A stretch of 64,000 bases of DNA. It comes from Zelopaecilomyces penicillatus. Lineage: Eukaryota > Ascomycota > Sordariomycetes > Hypocreales > Pseudodiploosporaceae. Below the pieces are notes generated by a model. That model was not told the DNA's origin and did not search any database. It saw only the letters and a program-made list of their open reading frames with translations. A program made the position numbers and the translations under genes. The stretch spans positions 5,704,001 through 5,768,000 of the forward strand of contig VCCP01000003.1 of assembly GCA_005765155.1 (NCBI GenBank), given 5' to 3'. Below are positions 32,577 to 45,522 of this stretch, one piece after another; the first letter of the stretch is position 1; every line of letters starts with the position of its first letter.

Positions 32577-35500
32577 GATGAAGATGCTTTTGATGTTGTT
32601 GTTGTTGCGTGTTGATTTTCAGTGAATGTTTTCTGATTTGGACGACCAAAGCGTCTAATAGATTGATATTCGATTAAAACCTGGATGAGGTTGTGGGGTC
32701 AAAGGAAACGAATGACTTTGACCAAGAAAAGAATGGACAGATTATTGCCGGAAAGAGAAAGAGAGCTGAAACAGAAAAGGAACAAGCGACCGATGAAGAG
32801 ACAGGAGAAAGAAAGGGAACGAGGAAGATGGGTTCATGCAACATCTATATACCAAGAGCCCTCAGACGCTCGACTCGCTCGCTCCCACGTTGAATCGGTA
32901 GATGGACGATGGACGGCCGCAGTCCACCCGCCTTGGCCCCGGCCGGCAGCCCATCAACGACGCACTCCTCCCCTGTTCTCCGTCGTCTCCTCGAGTATTC
33001 AGCCCCCCCTGTCGGGACAGAGCCAAGAGGCACAAGCAGGAACGGCAGCCATGGGATGGGTGAGGGGGCCTAGCTCCAGGCACAGGTACGGTCACAGCGT
33101 TTCTGCCACCGGAAGGCGTCCCCTTGGGAGTGGGCTCAGGGATGAGCGGATAGGCGGATGGGTGGACTGATGGACTGGTGTGGTGTATGGATGGATGGGA
33201 TCTGTCCTGAAGCGTGCAGCAGATGCTTGGCGGTGTTTGGAGGTTTGACGGATGGAAGCGTGCCATTTGCCGTCGGAGAACAAGCCAGAAGGTGCGGCCT
33301 GCGGGGTACGTACCGTGCCTGCCCTGCATGTCTTACTGGCACCCCCGATTTAGGACTGCACGCGCTTAGGAGCCAGCCGAGGTGGGACACTGAAGCTTCT
33401 TCAGGGCAATTGAAGATTTTCCAAAGCGCCGCTACAGGCACCAGGTGCTGTGTAACCGCCTACAGGGGGGGGCGTAGCGCAGTTGGCTGCCGAAACAAAG
33501 CCCCACTGAGGAGGCGTCAATGGCTGGCAGTAGGCGCCGCGTAGCCTCTACGTCCTTACCATTAGTGGCCACAGCGTTACGTCCAGTGGTGCATCACTGG
33601 CAGCACGCGCTCTGTAAACGCTCTGCTGCCAACTGTCTGGCTGTCAGCAGTCCTAATCCATCAGCTCTACAGACACTAAAACTGTGCTATGCATACCGGA
33701 ATCTGGAGTGCGTCCGCACACCCTCAAACCCTATCTGCTTAACCCCCTTCCCCTGCAGCCCTGCTCTTCGTTATCTTTGTGGAAGTACTGTAGTTACTTT
33801 GTACTGTATAGAAAGGTGAGCGCAACACAGGGTTGACGAATGACACGCATTCAAGCATCCTCGTTAGCCAGTGATCAAGCAATCAATTGATGCAGTTGTG
33901 GCGCCCGGACTAAGATTCCGCAGTGTGTTCTTGGTCACACCGCACGCGTGGTTGATCTAGATGTACCTTACTCTCCGAAGCCAAGGCAACTATACCGCAG
34001 ACGATATAATACGACCAGAGTGTGTCTGGTGATGCCAAATACTTGCAGCTCAAAAGCATACGTAGGCCTTGCTCAATGGTCAGAGCCTCATAGAGCTGCT
34101 TATTAGCAGCACCTTGGAGCTATACCGAGGTACCTGATGGGGCTTTAATCTCTTCTAAGCCGATACTATTGCAATCCGAGCGCTATGCCACCAACTGGAT
34201 AGGTAGGTACGATCATGATCGAATAGGCCATTTCGGTTCGGTGTTGATGGCATCTCCGGAGACCGACAGTACTTAGGTAGGTAGGTAGATACGAACAAGC
34301 TTCTCATACATACTTACCCCTTTAGCCTGAAACAACCATAAAGTCCCAAAAGGAAGAACTCGCGAAAAAAAAAAAAGAAACCGGGCGAGTGGTTCAGCTA
34401 GGCGAGGAAACATACGCTAGGTACGTACAAATTGTACATAAACTGGGCAGCAAATTGTAGCGAGTTGAGTTGGCACAGGGCAAGCGGATTAGCGTAGGGA
34501 GTTTCCGTCTGCTTCAGGTGAGCCCGAATGTTTAAACGGGCGGCCACATCGTGCCATTTTCATTACTCCTTTTTTTGGGTACAGTTACTACAGTGTCGTC
34601 CCCCCATGTGAATCCTACCCACCTACAAACAGTCCAGCCCAGCCCAGAAACCCACTCACACAACGTCCGTTTTTGTTTTGATGAAACGGCAACCCTCCCC
34701 CCAAGGGGTCAAGGAGGAGGCGGGGGGGGCTACTGCAGGAACAAAAAGCGCTGCGCGGACCAATCACGAGATTTCGTCGGGACGCCGGCTCACCGAGAGG
34801 GCTAAAACGGAGGGGGCGGCGGCTTGTGTTGCCGCCAGTGAGCTACCTATGGCGTACAGCTGGCGGCTCCAAAGGTCTATTTTTTGCCACTTTGATTGTG
34901 GTAGTGGGCGATCATGTTTTGCGCGAGGAAAAAGGAGAAAGAAACAAGTGCAGGGTAAAAAGGTAAAGAGAAAAAAGAGTTTAGGCTGAGGCTGTTGGAA
35001 TTCAAGGTTATCTTTAGGTGCTTCTGTCATTTGTCACGCCATGGGTGGGCAATATATCCAGCATAGCCCTCCTCCACCACCAAAACCCACTGTAACTGTG
35101 GGAATGCAGCCTTGCTCTACTAATACCAGTTTGGTGCCTGTGTTAATAGCCAGGTTCGGATTATTTGCCTCGTCTGGTTCTTTTGACATGGTGGATTTCG
35201 AGGGCCGCACGCACGTACGGATGCCATGGATCGGGCGTTGGTCTATTGCAGAGGCTCGAGCACCCAGGCAGTACAGTAAGTACCAAGGTGACGTACCTGT
35301 AGACAGTGCACCACCCACAGTGCACATGTGGCTGCCACAGTTCGTCTGTGACGCGCGTGGCCAAGAAATCGTGGGCTGTTCATGCTGGAAGGCCTTGGCT
35401 GGCCGTGCGGCCAACACAGTATTTTGGACGAAGTACAATGTGCCGAAGATGGTTTTTTTTTTGGAGACTTCAGACTGGGTTCCATCAATAGGTACGGCAG

Positions 35501-38500
35501 GTAATTAGCGGGCGGTCAGTGGTCGCAGCAACTCCGCTGTAGCCACTGTAGAGCACACTGGGCATCACCACCGTAGCGGGGTGCCGAGTCGATAGTGCTG
35601 CGGTGACAATTTTGTTTTCTGCGGAACAATGCCTCTAATCGAGCGTTATGTCCTGATATCACAACTCTGCTTCGTATCTTCTATTTTTTTTTCTTTTTCT
35701 TTTGACGGAGTCCTTCCGAAATGAACCTTTCTTCATGGATTGACTCGTAACCTATAGTTACCTCTATTACATACTGTATATGCGAAGATGGTAATTAACC
35801 TTTTCCTCATCTGGGGAGTGTATCGTAACCTTCTCTTCTCTACGCGCGACTCTTTTAAGTCCGACTTACCGAGGGAGAAGGAAGACATAGCAACGCCCAC
35901 ATATTACCAACCAAGTGCCTGAGCTCAAGTTTCATCTTCAGCCAGCCCAACCTGCACGCAGGAACGATATGTGTGGGGTCTGGTGGTGGTGGTGGTGTGG
36001 TATGTTTTGGGGGGTGGTGCGGTGGGTGAGTGGGCCAGCCAGCCTACTCGCCGCTTTGACTTGGGATTTTAAGAGTGCATTGTCATGCGAAAGGACTTTG
36101 GACGGACTGCCTACTTACATATGGTACGGTAAGATATGTAGTAATCCAGAGCGATTTGTACTGTATGTGCTGTAAAATAATACGTTCGTATAGCTCAGAT
36201 TGCTTGGACCTCGCCAGCAAATATCCGTCTTTCAGCGGAAAAGGGAACGTGATTTGATGTGTGCAGCGCGGGCCGATGAGGCGGCCTCAGCTGTAGCCGC
36301 AGCAGGGCGACCTGAAAAGGAGACCACGGCGGTTGGCTCACAAGCACGCAACAGGATTCGCTTCCTTTAATTTTTAAAAATTAGAAAACATCTTCAAGCT
36401 TATATTCAAGTTTGTTTGTTTGTTTGTTAGATCATGACCTGGTGGTGTGGCCTTGAAAGCTGGCCCGGTGATGGACAATCACGGCAGGGCTGTGAAGCGT
36501 GTAAATGCCGATGCATCATGTCATTGCGTACACTATCAACAGGGCCATTTCATTAAGATATAGTACACCCGTGCCCAGCCGAACCACGACTCTGACTGCA
36601 TCTACCAAGAAAAATGGACGTGCCTTTTACTTTCCGGGATCTACGGATACGATTTAGGATGTAGACAATATCAGTAAAATTCTTTGCTAACCTTCTGAAT
36701 TCGGTGCCAACTTGCTCTGGCGATATGATTACTTCGCCTGTGCGCGAGCACTGGTGGGTGGGCCGTAGACCGGTCGGGATTCTTCGATCTGCCCTCATCT
36801 ACTCCGAAATCGATCATGATCGTCACGGCATTTCGAATCATTATTATCATCAAGGTTTTTATTCTCCGCCGCTTTGAAGGTCCAGGATGGCAAACGTCAA
36901 CCGATGCTGGTATTAATGGTAGTCACGCTCTCCATGAAAGAAACGTGGTGATAAGGTTTGCTGTCTCTATGCCCGTATTCGTCCCATCTGATTCATTCCA
37001 TGGCATAATTGATCATTCTGCACCGTTTAATATTTCGATTTTATATTTTATTTAATTCGTATCCTCAAACAGAGTATTGAATCGCACTGGTGGGAGATGA
37101 CCAGCGCCAGCATCGGCAATAACAGCTTCCACTGTGTTGTCCATGAACAAGCCATCCCATGACCCAGCGTTCTCGGGCCTGCGCATAACCCGAAGTCGTC
37201 TGGTATTGAGCAATAAAAGCTCAAGGGGATGCGCGCATGTGTGTGTTGTCTGTGGGTGGCTGGCCGAGGACAGCAAAGATGGTGTTGTGGACTCGCTCCC
37301 GTGTTTCGAGTTCCGGTAGATTCGCAGCCAACCGGGCTTCAGGGGGGCCTCCGGAGCCAACCCTCCTGTGCCGCTGGGCGGCTCCACTCGACGATCTTCT
37401 GCGGCTGTTCTTTTTTTGTGTTTACAGTGTCGGGGGTTGTCAGCCAAACGATGGACTCGCCACGGCGTCTAAATGCAGTGTTTTATTTTTTAAGCTTACA
37501 TCTGCACAGGATGACTGACAAACTTTGAATCAAAAGTGAACATTGTCAGCTTATTGCTCCCAGAGAAAGTCAAAGACATGCACGGCGCTAGAACGTGTTA
37601 TAGCGCTTGCTACTGTTGCAGTGCATGCCGTCACATCAATGCCGTCCTGCCAGCCAGCCAGGCTCTGAGACTCTTCAGCCATCAGAAAAAACAGGGAATA
37701 CCACCAAAAATACAGATCTGAAACAGAGCAGGGGATGATACTCTTTCGTGCCTCCCAGCCCTTCCGGGCCCTTGTCCATGCAACAAATGATGCGACCTGA
37801 ACCCTCTACTCAGTGTTGTCTACTAGCACCGTCTTGGGGATCTGGTGGCGGCTCACTGGCTGTCGCATGAATTCGCCGAGGTGCGTTATCCAAACTTGGA
37901 CCAGCAATGCATCTATAATCGTGAGACTTGGGGAGGCGTCGCATGGGCTCCCTATGTTCCGCGAGCTAAATACACCCGGTGGTGGCAGTGAACGCCTCCC
38001 CCGTTTTATTAGAGTCCAAGGGGAAACTTGTCTTCCTTGGATACCAGCATCAATCTCCATTCAAACCTGGATCTGGAAGACCGCTTTGATTAACTAAAGC
38101 AAAGCTTTTTTAAACCTTGCTCACAGAGTAAGTTACGTCTAGCTGGCTTGCTTCTCAGCCCGCATGTTTCCGGGCAAAGCGACGTCGGGCGACGCCTGCT
38201 GGTAGTGTTTGTTTCATCATGCGGCTGTCTGAACTTTGGAAGCAAATTCCACTTTGCCCATCTACCTCAGGTAGGTAGTTGGGGGTGGCTGTGTCTAGCA
38301 ACGAGATCCAACTCTTGTTTAATTGATTAGCTCAACAACTCAATCTGTTCAATCTGCAATGCTGTTGGGTTTCTGGGGTGTGCAGGTTGTTTTGACGTTT
38401 ATCTCGACCTCCACTGTCTTAACATTCCCTTTCCTCTTTTTTATCTTCTTCAACTTCTGTACAACTAAAATATGCCACTTTCAAGACATTTCATGGTCTC

Positions 38501-40742
38501 TGCTATAGCTGACGTCAAATATTCAGCCAGTGGCGTGCCTCAGTTTCACGTATAGGAATTCTCACTTGTCTCCTGTCACGAAAAAAAAACCCCGATTTGA
38601 CCAACGAAACGACGCGACTTTTTGTCAAAAGCCTCACCAAGCACCAAGTTCTAGGTTGCCTCAACCCTCCTTTCTACCTGATGCCACAGCTTTGCGGCGA
38701 TGGTGCAGCACACACAAAAGTGCATGCTTTTTCCATGGTGACACCATATATACAACAGTCTATTATCACAATTGCTTCAGCATCTACTATAGTCACCTCC
38801 AGCTCCTAGAGTAAGTGCATTAAGATAGTCTCGTCTCGTATGGAGGCATATTTTATGCGATTCTCGCAAGTATCGCCTGTGCGCTGTAGAAAGTCCATGT
38901 GGGAGGTGGTTAATGCATACCATGATCCTCCAAATCCAACACATTCTGTGTCGCAGAAGGTGAGCATATTGCTTCACGGCATGTTCCGAAACCTTGGCGT
39001 CGATCCCGTACAATGCGGGATAATCGGAATGTGCTGAAGCAGTGTCGGTAGCATATCCAGCCTTATAAAGTTTCACTATCGTCCGTATGACTGTAGTAAA
39101 AGACTCAATGGCATGAATGACGGGTACGATATAAATGCAATTAGGATAATAGTCAAGATGCCAAGAGTCAGGTGAGGGCAGATATCGTATGGGTCCTACC
39201 CTATAGCCAAAACGTTGTCTAGGCGAGGTGACTTGCAATACTGTTAACATGACACTCATTGAGAAACATTTGATTGCAATGAGTGACAATTGCATGCTTA
39301 ATTATTGGACACTCGGTTCACTGAATGTTGACACACTATAGAGCGTGCATTATTCGAAAGTGAAGGTTGTTTTGTAAACTAAACAGTGACTGCAAGCAGT
39401 CGATGTGAACAAAATGGGCATGAAATGAGTACCATATGGTGTAAATTACGGCACACAGCATTGACATTGAAGTATCAGTTATACTGCTATTTTCTCGATC
39501 ATGGATCTACAACCTAATAGAACACGCACCCTTTTAATGTTTACTGAGAGGGAAATTGGTAGTAATCGATGAATATTTGCCGAACCGTAGATGCGTCAAC
39601 CTGCCATGAGCTGGGTGACTAATCCGACCAAGAAGGCCTGTTTATCACGGGGGCCTTGTCTGATTGCGCCACAGCACTAGAAGCAACCCATTAAACATGG
39701 AAGAAAATTCTCCAAAAAGCACTGATAAATGAGCGATTGCCATTCAATAGTAAAACTTTGTTACTGATAAGATGGTCTGGTCAGAAATTGCCAATTCAAT
39801 ACGAAGACATTCTTTTTGAGGTTTTCTATGCATTTCTCTTTACCTATTCTACTAAAGAGATGTGATGACTGTCAACGCGGGTCGAAAGTCGCATTAAGGA
39901 CAAGAGGGATACTCGTGAAGAACGAGCGAGCACCTCCAGGTATTACTGGCTGTTAATTGGATGCAGTACTAAGTAGCATTTGCAATGTCAATTTGCATCT
40001 TTTCTTACGCAAAACGTTGCTGGGATGTCGTAATTGAAGGTTTGGTTGGGTTGTGATGCGTTGTCTCTTCGACGCGTCGCGTCAGTGGGGGGCGTATGTT
40101 CCACGCTATTGTTGGGTAGAAGCCATCTTGCGACCGCAGTCGACTGATGAATTTCTTCATCATGAACAGGCTTGGCATTTGAATATGTGATGAGATCTGG
40201 TCATAACCTTGATTAAATGCGAAATTACTGTGTTCATCTGCGAAAAGTCAAACGCCAGTGCTAGTGGTATCTTATTTGTAATTCCCATCAAAAGCGCTCC
40301 AGGGCATATAACCCACAGTAAATAGACTCTGTTGTCGATCGGTTTCTTGATATTCGCTGTTCTCATGGTCACTGGCAAGAAAGAAGAATATTGAACCCAG
40401 GGTGTCAACTACGATGCAGTGAAAACTCACAACAGTGGTGCAAATCCGCCTTAACTCGCTCACATCTTGCAAAGTAAATGCCGCTTGCATCGCCGTGCTT
40501 TAACCCAATGTGCAATTACGCCTTGAAGCTATGTAAAGGTGTGCTTTAAGTGTAGAAAAAGCTCATGAACATTGTGTAGAATAAGAGCTATCTGTTTCTA
40601 TTTCTAGGAAAGAGGTATATTGCACGCTATGCCTGCCCACCCCATTATTTTAATATCTATCCGGTTGGTTCCAACAAAAACAAAGGAAACGCATATAGTA
40701 GTATACAAGGTATAAAGTAAAACATCTAAACGAAAACATGAA
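32577..40742. other. 8-kb region without recognisable genes
   Basis: Both strands were read for family motifs and for splice-joined frames; none was found. The first 1.5 kb is GC-rich and promoter-like for the adhesin gene, followed by mixed sequence with TAGG (34274-34289) and TTTG (36411-36427) microsatellites. Isolated frames of 130-170 codons (35041-35508 plus, 38777-39295 minus) resemble nothing known. No transposase, reverse transcriptase or terminal repeats are seen. Degraded repeats or lncRNA genes would not be detectable here. Confidence 0.5.
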
Positions 40743-41762
40743 TCATTTCTTAGCCTCTGGCATCAACTCGCTGATGATATCCTCCAGGTGCTTAATCACC
40801 GTCCAGTGATCGTCGTCGGGGTATTCGCGAAGATCAGCGTTGGGCAGGCGCTTGGCAATGTAGCGCATCAGACGCACAGGCGAGTTCACATCCTTCACGC
40901 CGTGCCAGATCTGAACCTTGTTATAGTCGACATCTTCAAAAGGAATATCCCAGTCCGTTGAGAGGAGACGGGCCTCTTGCACGCAGGCTTTGGAGCCCTG
41001 TGCAAATGTTTCGAAGACGGCGTGGATCGTTTGGTCTCTTAGCTCATCTAACGTCATGACCTTGCCGTCATTATTATCTTCCGGTTTTGGCGCCTTCAGC
41101 CCGAGCTGGGCATCGAAGTAATTCTTGCCGCGACGGGTGGTGAGCGCCCATCGGATGAGAGCCAGCAGAGTATCTGTGAGTTTCACCAGCCCGCCAGGCC
41201 AACGGGTCGATGCCCAGTGTCCAAACTTCTCAGAGAGGAGTAGACCTTGTTTGCCGGCCTCCCATGGCCCAGCACTGGCCAAAAGGCCGACGGCCGAGAC
41301 CATGTCGCGGGGGAGAGCGTGGGCGCAGGCCAAAGCATACGGCCCGCCCCCGGAGCCCCCCAGGACGGCGAAGCGGGAGATGTCCAAGTGTTTCGCCAGA
41401 AATTTCACGTCGGCCGGGAAGTCGTTGATGCGCCGCCCCGATTGGTATGTGGAGATGCCAAAGCCAGGTCGGTCAGGCGAGATGACGCGAATCTGTCGGC
41501 GGTGGCCCATTTCGTCAATGGCGCTGGACTCGAGCCGCGACGAGGGGAAGCCGTGGAAGTAAAAGAGCGGAATGCCGGTTGGGCAGCCGTACTCTGCGTA
41601 GCCTAGGGTGCGGCCATCGGGGAGAGTCAAGGTCTGGTCTGGTTTGGCGGTGTTTGTGTTGATGAAGCGGTGGGCGGGGGATGCGATGAACGGCTTGCGC
41701 AGGATGGCAGCTCTCGACATGCGCATCGTAGCGCGCGATGAGCGCTGTGCCAGGATTTGCAT
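40743..41762 (-). CDS. Alpha/beta-hydrolase, probably mitochondrial
   Basis: A single exon encodes 339 aa. The ATG at 41760-41762 is preferred over the longer open frame because it begins an Arg/Ser-rich, acid-free N-terminus (MQILAQRSSRATMRMSRAAI) typical of a mitochondrial presequence. The hydrolase core follows: FYFHGFPSSR (oxyanion region, about 68-76), SPDRPGFG, nucleophile elbow GGSGGG at 135-140 with Ser137, an Asp in HGVKDVNSP, and the catalytic His in DDDHW near the C-terminus. The substrate cannot be inferred; the fold includes esterases, epoxide hydrolases and dehalogenases. The lid segment of about 170-260 is family-typical in length. Confidence 0.87.
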   Translation of the reverse strand: MQILAQRSSRATMRMSRAAILRKPFIASPAHRFINTNTAKPDQTLTLPDGRTLGYAEYGCPTGIPLFYFHGFPSSRLESSAIDEMGHRRQIRVISPDRPGFGISTYQSGRRINDFPADVKFLAKHLDISRFAVLGGSGGGPYALACAHALPRDMVSAVGLLASAGPWEAGKQGLLLSEKFGHWASTRWPGGLVKLTDTLLALIRWALTTRRGKNYFDAQLGLKAPKPEDNNDGKVMTLDELRDQTIHAVFETFAQGSKACVQEARLLSTDWDIPFEDVDYNKVQIWHGVKDVNSPVRLMRYIAKRLPNADLREYPDDDHWTVIKHLEDIISELMPEAKK

Positions 41763-42818
41763 TGTAGGTTGTTTGTGTGTTGATTGTGTTGTAGGAGTGA
41801 GCGGATATGAGAGGATAATTGTTGTACAGTAAGATAATATGTGTATGGAGAGAGGAAGAAGTTGGGAGTGACGGTGATGATCAACAGCTGATAGCAAGCT
41901 ATGCGACTGACGTAGGCTGACGAGGGGCTTTAATGAAAATAAATGAAAATAAATGCCGACCACTTGCCGGGTCCTGACGGGCGCACGGACCAGCGGCTAA
42001 CAGTGGCGCAAGATCCGTCTTGCCCCTAAACGAGACTGTGTTGGCCAATGGCAGCCTTTCGCAGAGTCCAAACTTGGTAATTGGAAGTATCACGAAAATG
42101 GTTCGCGAGACGGACTCCACTGTTCTTTAGGGTCCTCGGAAGGGAGATGAGGATTAGGGGTTGGTGTGTTTTGGTATGTTTTTGTATGCAATGATTGTAT
42201 ATTACCGGAAAGGGAAGTTGAGAATTACCGAGTGTTGGCTGATGTGGCTGAGGGACGAGCATCAATCAAATGCTCTGTGTAGCCTCAGCCTCAGAAAGTA
42301 GGTATTTCACCCAGCACTCTACCACAAAAATGTCAGAAAGAAATTTGCAAAATATTTCTTAGTGACAGTGATCAATGAATCAGAGCAGTTAGATGACTGG
42401 TGAAACCCTTCTTTTCACTATAATTTGGCTTGGTAGTGAGATTCCCCATGAGAAATGGCATAAGGAGTATCACTAGCTACACTGCATTGTCTTCACTAGA
42501 TCTTGAATTGCCCTTTTATCGATTACCAAAAATCCAAGACCATCAAACAAATATCACGCGAATCTTTGAATCGGACCCATTTCATGGGACTTTGCAAGGT
42601 GGTTGCAGCCATGTGTCAACCCATGCATGCGAGCCAAGATCGTGGGGGTCCGAAGACTTTGATCATGACATCATTCACGAGATCGCAAGGCAACTCCAGG
42701 CAACCCAATTAGTAATGCATTTCACGCCGCTGCACACTCTCGAATTAAAGGTAGGTACACTTAGGCAAGTATTCGAAACTACTCTTCAATACCTGCAGCT
42801 GTCTATCACACGAAGATT
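41763..42818. other. Divergent intergenic region, no gene seen
   Basis: One kilobase lies between the hydrolase (-) and the SnoaL-like gene (+) and holds both promoters. An open frame of about 125 codons runs into the SnoaL start with a 4-bp overlap, but it has no recognisable content. Confidence 0.5.
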
Positions 42819-43655
42819 ATGACTTCCCATCAACTAGCCACTACGTACCGAAGCTGGATCGACGCCGTCAACAGTCGGCAATGGATCAACGCCACCGACC
42901 TGCTTTGCCTCAGTATCAACTGCAATGGGAATGACCATTCCAGGGACGACTATATCAACAGCCTCAAAGATGATTTATCCGGCATGCCAAATGAGAGCTC
43001 AGATATTGATACGCTCATCATAGACAGCTGCAGCAGCAAACTCGCGGTGAGGTTGATTCACACGGCTACTTTGTGTAAACCTTTCAAGGGAGCTGGGGTT
43101 ACCGGCACTCCAATTCAATGGTCGGAGCATGTTTTCTGCTGGTTGACGGATGGGAAAATCTCCAAGTTTGTGAGCATCATCGATGTTGATGCGATGAGAC
43201 AAGGCAACACCCACGTTGACGTCACTCCGCGCCACGAACAAGAAAAGACGCCAGATGGGATGGACAACGCACAGTTTTACCACGTCTACATTGACATCAT
43301 CAACAACCTCACCATGAAATCCGACTTGCACAAGTTCTGCCAGCCGGATGTCACGCACAACATGCACCAATTAACTACCGAGGAATACCGGCTCATGATT
43401 GAGTCCAGCTTCGATGACATTCGTGGCCTGCATTTCTTGGTAGAAGAGCTAGTTGTGGATGATGACTCTGCACAGATTGCTGCGCGGTTGGGGTTTACAG
43501 GGTTGCCGGTTAGGTCGTTCAGAGGAATTGAGCCGACAGGCAAGGATGTTTGTTTCAGTGAGCATGCGTACTATAAACTTCATCAAGGGAGGATCTTTTG
43601 GGTGACATCTCTGTTGGATCTGGAGGCGTATCAGACGTGCATGGCTAATCAATGA
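42819..43655 (+). CDS. Tandem SnoaL-like (NTF2-fold) protein
   Basis: A single exon encodes 278 aa. The two halves, about 1-132 and 147-278, are divergent copies of one NTF2-like/SnoaL-like domain. Each begins with a helix of the type YRSWIDAVNS or YHVYIDIINN. Each ends with a paired strand segment: WSEHVFCWLTDGKISKFVSIIDVDAM in the first, FSEHAYYKLHQGRIFWVTSLLDLEAY in the second (read in parts). The conserved SEH in both may line the pocket. SnoaL-like proteins include polyketide cyclases and isomerases, and many fungal ones are uncharacterised. It is 12 kb from the PKS, so membership in that cluster is possible but not shown. Confidence 0.75.
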   Translation: MTSHQLATTYRSWIDAVNSRQWINATDLLCLSINCNGNDHSRDDYINSLKDDLSGMPNESSDIDTLIIDSCSSKLAVRLIHTATLCKPFKGAGVTGTPIQWSEHVFCWLTDGKISKFVSIIDVDAMRQGNTHVDVTPRHEQEKTPDGMDNAQFYHVYIDIINNLTMKSDLHKFCQPDVTHNMHQLTTEEYRLMIESSFDDIRGLHFLVEELVVDDDSAQIAARLGFTGLPVRSFRGIEPTGKDVCFSEHAYYKLHQGRIFWVTSLLDLEAYQTCMANQ

Positions 43656-43941
43656 GAATGGTCGGACATCTCACCACCAATGTGCATTATCAAATTTGTT
43701 ACCAAATGATCAATCAAGCCAAAGCGAATGTCTGTCGCTGCATACGAAGATGTGCCAGATTTTATAAGGGTATAATTTTATGTATTATCATTCAATTGTA
43801 GAGCGTTAACTATATATTAATCATGCATCCATGTGTCTTCTTCCCATTACATTCGTCTCGCACATCTTCAACCCAAGAAATCTAGATCGCAAGGCCCCAG
43901 ATATTATTATCTGGCTGTAGCAATATAATTTTAGGGTTCTT

Positions 43942-45522
43942 TTAAATGGGAACAAATGTGAACTGAAGTGGTGTCACTGGGGCTGGGTATCTATTGTTAA
44001 ATGCGGCCCTGTCCGAGCCGGCGTACAGGTAATTGCTTTGAGTGAAGATCTCGAAGTTCGATGCAGCATCTAAGATGAGCCATTGAGATTAGCAATTGAT
44101 CTAGTGGCTTGAAATGGTGATGAGAAGACGCTGTTTTAGCATGTTTGGTACTTACTTCCGTCGGGGTTGGTCCAGACGCCTGTCAAGGCTCCAGAACCGA
44201 TGTTAATAGTCCACTGGAAAAGAAAAAGTTAGTTTTCTTTCAACATTATGTTTCCCACTAGGTGTCTGGAGTTCTATCCAACGTAGGCTGTGTATTACGT
44301 ACCACGGCAGATTCGCTTGTACGAACGGTTCCAGTGGCAGCGGAATATGCGTTTCCAACGTTTGCAGGAATGAGGCCAGGATCTGATGACAATGTGTTAG
44401 CGATAGAAACAAAACATGGTTTTTCCAGGTCTCAGCTGGGAGTTTAGAGAACACCTTACTGGCAGCAGAGCCTAACAAGTAGAGATAGCTATAAATAAGT
44501 TAGCAGGTAGGAGAGAATAATAATAATGATAGAGAAAGAATAAAAGGAGAGTGAGATGTTTGCATACTGGAAGGATCCTGGAGACATGACAGAGTTTACG
44601 CTATCTCGGCCCTGGACAAATCCGAAAAAGGGAAAGCCGGCGGGAGTGTTTCCGTTGGTAATCTTCAACTCGACGCCCGTGGCCGAGGTTGCGCTAGAGG
44701 CGACTTCAAAGGATACAATCATGGCATCATTCTCAGTGGTGGTGATTTGGATTTGGCCGGCAGGGTTGGTATTCTTGGTAACGAAGCCCAGATTGTTCGA
44801 GTTCTGGGCATTGTTTACGCGCAAACGTCCTATACAATTACATCTTTAGAAAACAGGGCCAACTAAAAAGGGAACAAGAAAATATATCTTGGGGGACTAA
44901 AGGAAGAGAGAAGACTCACCGGTGAGGGTCACGATGGGAGGAGGAACTGTCACTGTGCTGGTAACCGTGGCAGTGACCGTTGGCGCAGGGGGCGTGGTGG
45001 CACTTTGTGTGATGCCCCAGCAAGAACAGGCGCTGGCGTAGGCAGCAGGGCCGCTGCAGGCTGAGGCATAAGTCGGCACTACGCTGGGAGAGACCGTGAC
45101 GGGATCGGCTCGGCGATCGAGATGTGCCGCGGCTGTGACTGTGACAACGGCGGTGTCGGTGACGGTGACGGCGGGGAGCTGGACTGTGACGAGCATGAAG
45201 CTGGAGCAGTCAGCCTTGCGCACTGTCATGGCGGGCTTGGCATTGGTTCCGGTAATCGCTCGGGCGCAGTTCTGCAAGATAATTTGTAAGCCATTTGAAG
45301 ATCTTTCCGTAATTTCACCCAATGCGTTGGAAATCTAATGAGTTGGATGAACGGTGTACGTACATTTGCATGGCATGGCCCGCGGCCTTCCAGTCCACGG
45401 CGGCCCTGGAGGAGCGGCTCGCCGGCCAGCTCACTGCCCCGTTCCGGGAACGCTCTCGGCACGGAGCCGGCCAGCGCAAAGCCGGGGAGGACCAGAGCCT
45501 GAAGGAGGGAGAGGGGCTTCAT
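43942..45522 (-). CDS. Secreted protein of unknown function, seven exons
   Basis: Exons, complement(join(43942..44069,44156..44213,44303..44382,44460..44488,44568..44829,44914+6..45271,45364..45522)) with the second exon spanning 44920..45271, encode 302 aa. All six introns have GT/AG ends and preserve phase. One exon is only 29 nt (HYLYLLGSAA). A signal peptide (MKPLSLLQALVLPGFALA) starts the protein. The first half has paired cysteines (GPCHAN, NCARAI, ADCSSF), then a Thr/Val-rich stretch with repeated VTVT and the YASAC motif, seen twice (TYASACSG, AYASACSCWG). This pattern is common in secreted ascomycete proteins. The second half (LRVNNAQNSNNLGFV ... FTFVPI) is a probable beta-rich domain I do not recognise. 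Likely extracellular or wall-bound. Confidence 0.75.

Noticed and set aside
33466..33540. tRNA-like A-box (TAGCGCAGTTGGC)
   Set aside because: No B-box and no foldable cloverleaf arms follow at the right distance.
35041..35508. 155-codon ATG-started frame on the plus strand
   Set aside because: It has no domain or signal peptide and overlaps equally long frames on the other strand.
38777..39295. 172-codon ATG-started frame on the minus strand
   Set aside because: It has no recognisable domain, residue composition looks random, and no splice continuation or clear promoter is seen.
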